Positions 44,883 through 52,395 of a stretch of 64,000 nt of DNA are shown here, one piece after another (the first letter of the stretch is position 1; each line of letters begins with the position of its first letter). A model generated the notes under the pieces. It was given only the letters and a program-made list of their open reading frames with translations, made no database searches and was not told the DNA's origin. The DNA comes from Acidobacteriota bacterium (GTDB lineage: Bacteria > Acidobacteriota > Blastocatellia > Pyrinomonadales > Pyrinomonadaceae): assembly GCA_020200135.1 (NCBI GenBank), contig JAIVJI010000064.1:153522-217521 (forward strand). Direction: 5' to 3'. A program made the position numbers and the translations under genes.

Positions 44883-46674
44883 ATGAGCGCGTCAACGCCG
44901 ACCAGAGACCGCAGCGCCGAACTCGACCAGCTTTGCATCAACACCATCCGCGCACTCTCCATCGACGCGGTGCAGCGCGCGGAGTCGGGCCACCCCGGCC
45001 TCCCCTTAGGCGCCGCGCCGATGGCCTACGTCCTCTGGACGCGCTTCATGCGCCACAACCCCCGCAACCCGCGCTGGCACGGGCGCGACCGCTTCCTGCT
45101 CTCGGCCGGGCACGGCTCGATGCTGCTCTACTCGATGCTCCACCTGACCGGCTACGACCTGCCGCTCGAAGAGCTGAAGAACTTCCGCCAGTGGGACTCG
45201 AAGACGCCGGGGCACCCCGAGAACATTCTGACGCCGGGCGTCGAGATTACGACCGGGCCCCTGGGTCAGGGCTTCGCCAACGGCGTCGGGATGGCGATGG
45301 GCGCGGCGCACCTCGCGGCGAAGTTCAACCGCGAGGGCTTCCCCCTCGTTGACAACTACGTCTACGCCGTCGTCTCGGACGGCGACCTGATGGAGGGCGT
45401 GGCGTCGGAGGCCGCTTCGCTCGCGGGGCACCTGAAACTCGGCAAGCTCATCTACCTCTACGACGACAACCACGTGACTATCGAGGGCTTCACCTCGCTC
45501 GCCTTCTCGGAGGACGTGCCGGGGCGCTTCGAGTCCTACGGCTGGCACACCTCGACGGTCGAGGACGGCAACGACCTCGACGCGCTCGAGCGGGCGATTC
45601 GGGACGCGCAGGGGGTGACCGACCGCCCGTCGCTCATCTCGGTCAAGACCGTCATCGGCTTCGGGATGCCGACCGCCGGCACGCGCAAGGCGCACTCGGA
45701 CGCGCCCGGCGCCGAGGCGGTCAAGGCGACCAAACGCTCCCTGGGCTGGCCCGAAGAACAGGACTTCCTCATCCCCGAGGAGGCGCTCGCCGAGTTCCGC
45801 CGCTGCGTCGAGCGCGGCGAGGGGCAGGAGCGCGAGTGGAACGCGCTGGTCGAGAAGTACACCTCACAGTTCACCGAGCAGGGCGAGGCGTGGCGCGTGA
45901 CGATGGGGGGGGAGTTGCCCTCGGACTGGGAGTCGCACCTGCCGACTTTCGCGGACGCGAAGCCGATGGCGACGCGTCAGGCGAGCGGGGAGGTCATCAA
46001 CGCGCTCGCGCCGCACCTGCCGACGCTCGTCGGCGGCTCGGCCGACCTCGGCCCCTCCAACAACACGGACATCAAGGACGGCGGGAGCTTCCAGCACGGC
46101 TCCTACGAAGGCCGCATCGTCCACTTCGGCGTGCGCGAGCACGGGATGGGCGCGGCGCTGACCGGGATGAGTCTCAACGGCGGGCTGATTCCCTACGGCG
46201 GCACCTTCATGTGCTTCTCCGACTACATGAAGCCCGCGATACGACTGGCCGCGCTCTCGCACGTGCAGGTCGTCTACGTCTTCACGCACGACTCGGTCGG
46301 ACTCGGGGAGGACGGCCCGACGCACCAGCCCGTTGAACAACTGGCGGGGCTCGGAGGTCGGGCTCTGCCTCGAAGCGCGCGAGACTTTGCAGTCGGAGGG
46401 CACGCCGACGCGCGTCGTCTCGATGCCGTGCTGGGAGCTGTTCGCCGAGCAGGAGCGCGACTACCGCGAGAGCGTCATCCCGCCGTCGGTTAAGGCGCGC
46501 CTCGGGGTCGAGGCCGCCGCGGGCCTCGGCTGGCACCGCTGGGTCGGAGACTCCGGCGACCTGCTCTGCCTCGACCGCTTCGGCGCCTCGGCGCCGGGCG
46601 CGACCGCGCTCAAGGAACTCGGGTTCAACGTCGAGAACGTCGTCGCCCGCGCGCGCTCTCTCGTCCGAAGCTGA
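44883..46674 (+). pseudogene. tkt: Transketolase with an internal deletion and frameshift
   Basis: ThDP-dependent transketolase of the pentose phosphate pathway. ATG 44883 follows AGGGAGA. The N-terminal half is normal ([54 protein letters not shown]), as is the middle ([54 protein letters not shown]). At about 46345 the frame changes and the sequence jumps to [17 protein letters not shown]...DRFGASAPGATALKELGF, the normal C-terminal domain. About 85 residues that usually lie between these parts are missing, including the RxxDxNE loop. Such a protein should be inactive, yet this is usually an essential gene: real loss needs a second copy, or the lesion is an assembly error. Confidence 0.88.
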
Positions 46675-46716
46675 AGAGTTTCTGAAACGCCGGCTAGCCC
46701 CAAAGCACTAACCTTC

Positions 46717-48081
46717 ATGCGAATCTTGTTGTGCCTCGCGCTGCTCGCCCACGCGCTGCCGGCGACGGCCGCACAGCGTCGTGCGCGCCCCTCCGCGCAC
46801 GCCCCGACCGCGGCCGACGTGTACGCCGTGGTCGATGAGGTCGACCGCATCGCCGCGCGCGCCGCGCTCTGGCCGGGCTTCGACCCGCGCCGCGTGCCGC
46901 TGGCAATCTTTAACGGCGACGCTACGTTACTCTTCCGCCACCCGAGCCCGCCGCCCGAGTTCGTCTCGCTCTCCTCGCGCCGGGGCGTCTGGGCCTTCCC
47001 GGGCCGTCACGAGAGCGTGACCGCCAACGCGCCCGCCGAGTTAGGCGGCGTCTTGACCGCGACCGCGATGCTCAAACCGGGCACGCGGTCCGGCGTGCGC
47101 GAGCAGGCCGCGCTCGTCATCCACGAAGCCTTCCACGTCTTCCAGCGCGAGCGCCACCCGAACTGGGGCGCGAACGAGTTGGAGCTGTTCGTCTACCCCT
47201 TCGAGGACGCCGAAGCCCTCAGCCTGCGCCGGCTCGAAACGCTCGGGCTCGTCCTGGCGGGGGCCGCGCTGTCGAAACAGGCCGCGGCCTGTTGGGCCGC
47301 GGCCGCTCTGAAGTACCGCGCGGGGCGTTACGCGCGCATGCCCGCGGGCTCGGCCGCCTACGAGCGCGGCACGGAGCTGAACGAGGGGCTGGCGAGCTAC
47401 GTCGAGGCGCTCGCCGCCGAGCGCGCGGGCAGAGCGCACCTTCCGCTCGAAGACTTCAAAGCGGGCGAAGTCCGGCAGCGAGCCTACGCCACGGGGCGCA
47501 CCCTCGCCACGCTACTCGACCGCTTCGCGCCGGGCTGGAAGCAGAAACTCGAGGCCGGCGACAAAAGCCCGCTCGACGTGGCGCTGGGCCTGGCGCTGCC
47601 CCCGACCGGCCCGAGGCGTTGCGAGGCCGCGCCGCTCCAACTGCGTGACGCCGCGGAGCGCGCGCGGCGTGACGTGGCCGCGCTCGTGTCGAGGCGCGAG
47701 GCTCTGCGGCGCGACTTCCTCGCGCGGCCGGGCTGGATGTTGGAGTTGATTGTGGGGGGCGCGCCGCTCTTCCCGCAGGGCTTTGACCCGCTCAACGTCG
47801 AGCGCGTCGGCGCGCGCGAGGTGCTGCACACGCGCTACCTCAAGCTCGGCGGCGGCGCGGGCTTCATCGAAATTATCGACCGGCACTCGCTGACCGAGGG
47901 CGCGGGCGCGCACCCGCTCTTCAACGGCCTGCGACGACTCACCGTCACCGGCCTCGCCTCTGAGCCCGCCGTCGCCGAGTCGGGCGGCAAGACGACCATC
48001 ACGGCCGACGACCTCAAGGCAGAGTTCACGGGCGCACACGTCACGCGCTCCGGCCGGACCCTCGTCATCCGCCTCAAATAA
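46717..48081 (+). CDS. Secreted zincin-like protein (HEAFH)
   Basis: A 454-residue exported protein (signal RILLCLALLAHALPATA), not assigned to a named family. VIHEAFHVFQRERHP (about 138-152) matches the HEXXH zinc-binding helix, and ELNEGLASYVEALAAERA (about 225) supplies a downstream Glu typical of gluzincins. A metallopeptidase activity is therefore plausible. The C-terminal 150 residues are beta-rich (ARPGWMLELIVGGAPLFPQG, TVTGLASEPAVAESGGKTTI). It lies 40 bp after the transketolase gene. Confidence 0.7.
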   Translation: MRILLCLALLAHALPATAAQRRARPSAHAPTAADVYAVVDEVDRIAARAALWPGFDPRRVPLAIFNGDATLLFRHPSPPPEFVSLSSRRGVWAFPGRHESVTANAPAELGGVLTATAMLKPGTRSGVREQAALVIHEAFHVFQRERHPNWGANELELFVYPFEDAEALSLRRLETLGLVLAGAALSKQAAACWAAAALKYRAGRYARMPAGSAAYERGTELNEGLASYVEALAAERAGRAHLPLEDFKAGEVRQRAYATGRTLATLLDRFAPGWKQKLEAGDKSPLDVALGLALPPTGPRRCEAAPLQLRDAAERARRDVAALVSRREALRRDFLARPGWMLELIVGGAPLFPQGFDPLNVERVGAREVLHTRYLKLGGGAGFIEIIDRHSLTEGAGAHPLFNGLRRLTVTGLASEPAVAESGGKTTITADDLKAEFTGAHVTRSGRTLVIRLK

Positions 48082-48101
48082 TCACAAACGGTAGAGCCGC
48101 T

Positions 48102-49175
48102 TCAGACGACGACGCGCAACGCGGAGGGCATGACGCGGAACTCTGCGGGGGTGTTGCCGCGCACGTCGCCGTCGGCTTCGACGCCGAGCGTGTCGGCGGC
48201 GTCGACCGTCTCGACGCGGACGTGTGTGGCGCGCGTGAGTTTGACCCTGGGGTTTTTAAGATGGCCGCCGCGGTGGACGCGCGTCAGCTCGCGCAGGAGC
48301 GCGGGGCGCGAGATGTCGCAGACGACGAGCACGTCGAGCAGCCCGTCGTCGAGGCTCGCTCCGGGCGAGAAGTTCATGCCGCCGCCGGCGTAGGTGCCGT
48401 TGACGACCGCGAGCAGGTTCGTCCCGCACTCAGCCCAGGCGCGCCCGTCGACCGAGAGCCGCACGCGGCGGTTCCGCCACGAAGCGAGACGCGGCAGCGC
48501 GGCCAGCGCGAAACGCGCCTCGCCCGGCAGACGCCTCACCGACGCCCCTTGCGCCGCGACGCGCCCCGCCACCTCGGCGCCGATGCCGAGCGTCGCCGCG
48601 TTCAGACAGACGAAGCGCCGCGCCCCCCCGCCCACCGCCCCCAGCAGCACGTCCACGCGCCGCGCCGTCCGGCGGACGAGAGCGCCGCCCTCATCCGTCA
48701 GACGCGGGAGGGCGGCGCTCTCGTCTTCAAGGTTGCCGGAGCCGGCGCCGCGCCGGCAGTGTGCGACGAGTCTGTCGAGCCACGCTTCGAGCGTGTCGCG
48801 TCGGCCGCCCGTCAGCCCGCGCGCGAAGTCGTCGCCCGTCCCGGCGGGCAGCACTGCGAGCACCGCCGAAGGGTTGACGGCGCGCGGGATGCCGTCGTCG
48901 TCCAGACTGAGGCCGCCGTCGTCCGAGGCGCCGAGCGGCTCGAAGAAGCCCGAGGCGGCCGCGCTCAGAGTCCCGTCGCCGCCCACGGCCGCGATTGTCC
49001 CGAACCCTGCACGGAGCGCCGCGCGCGTCCGCTCCTCGGTCTCGCCGGGGCGCGTGGACTCGTGCGCCTCGAACGAGACGCCCGCGCCCGCAAGCGCCTC
49101 GCGCACGCGCGGCCACGCCAGGCGCGCGCGCGCGGCCGTGTGGTTGACGACGACGAACAGGCCGGCCCCACTCAT
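48102..49175 (-). CDS. Diacylglycerol/lipid kinase family protein
   Basis: A 357-residue DAGK-type kinase. VVVNHTAARARLAWPRVREALAG is the entry strand and helix; VGGDGTLSAAASGF is the nucleotide-binding GGDGT motif. LAVLPAGTGDDFARGL, NLLAVVNGTYAGGGMNFSPG and SLDDGLLDVLVV complete the family signature, followed by VEADGDVRG near the C-terminus. ATG 49175 is taken as the start. Related proteins phosphorylate diacylglycerol or long-chain bases. It is convergent with the zincin-like gene. Confidence 0.92.
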   Translation of the reverse strand: MSGAGLFVVVNHTAARARLAWPRVREALAGAGVSFEAHESTRPGETEERTRAALRAGFGTIAAVGGDGTLSAAASGFFEPLGASDDGGLSLDDDGIPRAVNPSAVLAVLPAGTGDDFARGLTGGRRDTLEAWLDRLVAHCRRGAGSGNLEDESAALPRLTDEGGALVRRTARRVDVLLGAVGGGARRFVCLNAATLGIGAEVAGRVAAQGASVRRLPGEARFALAALPRLASWRNRRVRLSVDGRAWAECGTNLLAVVNGTYAGGGMNFSPGASLDDGLLDVLVVCDISRPALLRELTRVHRGGHLKNPRVKLTRATHVRVETVDAADTLGVEADGDVRGNTPAEFRVMPSALRVVV

Positions 49176-49253
49176 GCGTGCCGCCAACTTTAACACGCCC
49201 GCGCGGCGCCGCGCCGTTTGGTGCTAAGCTCACAGCCGGGAGAGGGGACAGCG

Positions 49254-50294
49254 ATGGGCGAAGAGAAGATGCTCGCGGTGAAGATAGTCTCGCACGAGGG
49301 CGCGGGGCGACTTGAGGTGTGCGAGGTCGCGCGGCCGGCGGCGCGCGCCGACCGCGTGCGTGTGCGCGTGATGGCGGCGGGACTGAACCGCGCGGACCTT
49401 TTGCAGAGGCGCGGCCGCTACCCCGCGCCGCCGGGCGCGCCCGCCGACATCCCCGGCCTCGAGTTCGCCGGCGAGGTCGAGCGGTTGGGCGAGGACGCGC
49501 GCGCGTGGGCGTTGGGCGCGCGCGTCTTCGGCATCACGGCGGGCGGGGCGCAGGCCGAGTACGTCGTCGCGCCCGAGAGCCACCTCGCGGCCGTGCCCGA
49601 CGGCCTCTCGTTCGAGGAGGCCGCGGCCGTCCCCGAAGTCTTCGTCACGGCGCACGACGCGCTGTTCACTCAGGGAGGCTTGCGCACGGGCGAGCGCGTG
49701 CTGATTCACGCGGTCGGCTCGGGCGTGGGCACGGCGGCGGCGCAGTTGGCGCGCGCGGCCGGCGCGGGCGCGGTCTACGGCACGGCGCGCACGCCCGAAA
49801 AGATAGTGCGCGCGCGCGAGTTCGGGATGGACGAGGGCGTCGTCGTGGGCGACGACCCGCGCGCCTTCGCCGAGGCGGTGCGAGGCTGGTCGGGCGGCGC
49901 GGGCGTGGGCATCGTGCTCGACCTCGTGGGCGCCTCTTACCTCGACGCGAACCTCGACGTGCTGGCCCCGCGCGGCCGACTGCTGCTGGTCGGCACGCTC
50001 GGGGGCGCGAGCGCCGCGCTCGACTTCCGCCGCGTGATGGGGAAGCGTCTGCGCGTCACGGGGACGGTGCTGCGCGCGCGCTCGACCGAGGAGAAGGCGG
50101 CGGCCGTCCGACGCTTCGGCGCGGAGGTCGTCCCGCTGCTCGCGCGCCGGAGCGTCCGCCCGGTCGTCGACAGCGCCTACGGTTTGAGCGAGGCGGACGC
50201 CGCCTACGCCCGCCTCGAATCCAACGCGACGTTCGGCAAAGTCGTCCTCAACTTGTCTCCCGCCGGTCTATCTGGGAAAATGGCTTTTTCATAA
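49254..50294 (+). CDS. NAD(P)H-quinone oxidoreductase, zinc-independent MDR family
   Basis: A 346-residue medium-chain dehydrogenase/reductase of the quinone oxidoreductase (Qor/TP53I3-like) branch. GLNRADLLQRRGRYPAPPGAP and IPGLEFAGEVE are family signatures; the Rossmann motif is LIHAVGSGVGTAAAQLARA, with GTARTPEKI following. There are no structural-zinc Cys. The end segment VVDSAYGLSEADAAYARLESNATFGKVVL is typical. ATG 49254 is preceded by GGGAGAGGGGACAGC. Confidence 0.93.
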   Translation: MGEEKMLAVKIVSHEGAGRLEVCEVARPAARADRVRVRVMAAGLNRADLLQRRGRYPAPPGAPADIPGLEFAGEVERLGEDARAWALGARVFGITAGGAQAEYVVAPESHLAAVPDGLSFEEAAAVPEVFVTAHDALFTQGGLRTGERVLIHAVGSGVGTAAAQLARAAGAGAVYGTARTPEKIVRAREFGMDEGVVVGDDPRAFAEAVRGWSGGAGVGIVLDLVGASYLDANLDVLAPRGRLLLVGTLGGASAALDFRRVMGKRLRVTGTVLRARSTEEKAAAVRRFGAEVVPLLARRSVRPVVDSAYGLSEADAAYARLESNATFGKVVLNLSPAGLSGKMAFS

Positions 50295-50352
50295 TCGCGG
50301 CGTAAATTAGCGCCGCCGCCCCCGGCGCAGTTTTCAAGAGGAGATAAGAGCA

Positions 50353-51052
50353 TTGAAAGCGGAATTGGAGCAATTAATCGCCCTGCAGAATGTCGACACG
50401 GGCATCCGCAGGCTACAGTCCGACCTGGAGTCAATCCCCAGAAGGCGCGCCGAGATCGAAAGCGAGTTCGATCAGCGCGCTTTTGAATTTAAGGTGCTCC
50501 AACAGACGGGCGAGACCGCGCGCGAGACCCGCGTCGCGCTCGACCGCGACCTGGCCGAGCAGCGCACGCGCATGGAGAAGGCCGAGCGCGACCTGATGGC
50601 CTCGAACAACGCCAAGGTCTACGAGGCGGCCATCCGCGAGCGCGACGCCGCCAGGAAGCACATCTCCGAGCTGGAGACCAAAGTCCTCGAACAGATGGAG
50701 GCCGCCGAGACGGCCGAGAAACAGCTCGCCGAGCGCGAGCCCGAGTTCGCGCGCCTGCGCGCCGAGCACGAGGAGCGCCTGCGCGCCTTCGAGGAGCAGA
50801 CGCGCTCGTGGTCCGAAGAGCTCGAGGCGCGGCGCCGCGAGCGCGAGCGGATGTTCACCTCGCTCCCGCCGGGCATCAAGGCGTCCTACCAGCGCATCGT
50901 CGCGCGCATACGCGACGGCGTGGCGCTCGCCGAGGCGCGTAACGGCTCGTGCTCGGCCTGCTTCATGTCGCTCCGCCCGCAGTTGATGTCCCAGATACGG
51001 CGGGGCGACGAGATCATCATCTGCGACAACTGCAACCGAAGGGGAGGCGTGA
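50353..51052 (+). CDS. C4-type zinc-ribbon coiled-coil protein (3' end disrupted)
   Basis: A CT398-like protein: a long coiled-coil hairpin (about 1-190; AELEQLIALQNVDTGIRRLQ...EELEARRRERERMF) followed by a zinc ribbon, CSACFMSLRPQLM and ICDNCNR (two Cys-X2-Cys). The start is TTG 50353 after GAGGAGA. Relatives end a few residues after CDNCNRILY, but here the frame runs on for over 200 codons across the topoisomerase gene. The neighbouring frame ends naturally at TGA 51050-51052 (TEGEA-stop), which implies a small deletion/frameshift near 51037. I give that as the expected end. Function unknown; RNA binding has been suggested for the family. Confidence 0.8.
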
Positions 51053-51175
51053 GTCCCGCCCGCCCCGCCTCGCGATTCGGAGCAAGAACGGGGGGCGTGT
51101 CGGGGGCGGCCGGCCTTAAGGCGGAAAGAGTTAAGCCGCGCCGCGGGGCGCGCGAGCAAGGGGGTTCGGGGAAAT

Positions 51176-52258
51176 ATGGCGAGCGTCGAGTCTGCAATCC
51201 AACAGAACATCCCGGCCGGGCTTTTGGCCGGAAGCGTTACACGCGACCGCCGCGCGAAGTGGTGGCGCAGGGTGGGGACGAAGTCGCGCGGCTTCCGCTA
51301 CGAGACGGCCGACGGACGGCGCGTCGAAGACGAGGCCGCGCTCGAACGCATCAGGTCGCTCGCCATCCCGCCGGCCTGGCGCGAGGTCAGAATCTCGCCC
51401 TCGGCGCGCGGCGTCCTGCAGGCCATCGGCGTCGACGGCGCGGGGCGCGTGCAGCGCATCTACCACCTCACCTCGGTCGCGCGCCGCTCGCGGCGCAAGT
51501 ACGAAAAGATCGAGCGCTTCGGCGAGGCGCTCCCCGCGCTGCGGCGCCGCACGAACGAGGACCTCGCGCGCGAGGGTCTGGGGAAGGAGCGCGTGCTCGC
51601 GGTCGTCGTCCGCCTCATCAACGACCTCTACTTCCGCGTCGGCTCCGAGGAGAGCGTCCGCCGCTACCGCACCTACGGCGTGACGACGCTCCGCAACCGC
51701 CACCTTGAGATAAAACCGGGCGGCCACCTCGAGTTCACGTTCACGGGCAAGCACCACGTCAAGCACCGCCGCATCCTCGTCGATGAGGAGCTGGCCGCGC
51801 TCGTCCGCGACATCAAGGCGCTCGGCGGGTCGAAGCTCTTCCAGTACGTCGGCGAGGACGGCCGCCGGCGCCCCGTCACGCCGCGCGACGTCAACGACTA
51901 CATCAAGTCGGCGGCCGGCGCGGAGTTCTCGGCGAAGGACTTTCGCACCTGGGGCGGGACGCTTCTGGCAGCGGTCGAGCTGGCCGAGCTGGGGTGCTGC
52001 GAGGACGAGAGGCCGGCGAAGAAGAACCTGGTCGCGGCGGTCAAGCGCGTGGCCGAGCGGCTGGGGAACACGCCGACGGTCTGCCGCTCGTGCTACATAC
52101 ACCCGGCGGTGCTCGAAGCCTACGGGCGCGGCCGAACCATCGAAGAGTTTCGCGCGCGCGGCGCACGCCGCCGCATAGAACGCCAGCAGCCCGAGTACAG
52201 CGTCGAAGAACTCGCGCTCCTCAAGCTCCTCCGCGCCCGCAAGAACGGCGAAGCGTGA
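51176..52258 (+). CDS. DNA topoisomerase IB (poxvirus-type)
   Basis: A 360-residue type IB topoisomerase that relaxes supercoils through a 3'-phosphotyrosine. The N-terminal domain contains GFRYETADGRRVEDEAALERI and SLAIPPAWREVRISPSARGVLQAIG. The catalytic domain has YFRVGSEESVRRYRTYGVTTLRNRH, FTGKHHVKHRRI, AAGAEFSAKDFRTWGGT and RSCYIHPAVLEAY, with the nucleophilic Tyr in CYIHP and Arg/Lys/His catalytic partners upstream. Length fits the family. Confidence 0.95.
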   Translation: MASVESAIQQNIPAGLLAGSVTRDRRAKWWRRVGTKSRGFRYETADGRRVEDEAALERIRSLAIPPAWREVRISPSARGVLQAIGVDGAGRVQRIYHLTSVARRSRRKYEKIERFGEALPALRRRTNEDLAREGLGKERVLAVVVRLINDLYFRVGSEESVRRYRTYGVTTLRNRHLEIKPGGHLEFTFTGKHHVKHRRILVDEELAALVRDIKALGGSKLFQYVGEDGRRRPVTPRDVNDYIKSAAGAEFSAKDFRTWGGTLLAAVELAELGCCEDERPAKKNLVAAVKRVAERLGNTPTVCRSCYIHPAVLEAYGRGRTIEEFRARGARRRIERQQPEYSVEELALLKLLRARKNGEA

Positions 52259-52393
52259 AGGGGAGTAGGCGGTAGGCAGTAGGCAGTGAGGGAAAGAAAG
52301 CAGTCAGGTAATCGGCGGCGGCGAGTGTCACGACTCGCCGCCGCCGTTTCTCTCAGGCCGCCTTCTTCCTTTAACTGCCTACTGCCTACCCCC
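52256..52393. repeat. Period-7 inverted repeat element (AGTAGGC family) with terminator core
   Basis: The left arm is AGTAGGCGGTAGGCAGTAGGC (52264-52284); the right arm is AACTGCCTACTGCCTACC (52373-52390). The core terminator is CGGCGGCGGCGAGT (52313-52326) with ACTCGCCGCCGCCG (52333-52346), followed by TTTCTCTC. It lies between convergent topoisomerase IB and rtcB and closely resembles the decayed element at 5.8 kb, including the GGCGAGT...ACTCGCC core. Confidence 0.92.
52313..52352 (+). terminator. Rho-independent terminator after topoisomerase IB
   Basis: A 14-bp perfect stem (52313-52326 with 52333-52346), 6-nt loop GTCACG and a TTTCTCTC tail, 55 nt past the stop codon and within the repeat element. 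Confidence 0.8.
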
Positions 52394-52395
52394 CT

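Noticed and set aside
50353..51708. A fused 451-residue zinc-ribbon protein running across the topoisomerase gene
   Set aside because: After CDNCNR the sequence is Arg/Pro/Gly-rich shadow of topoisomerase IB in another frame; a 3' frame lesion is the better reading.
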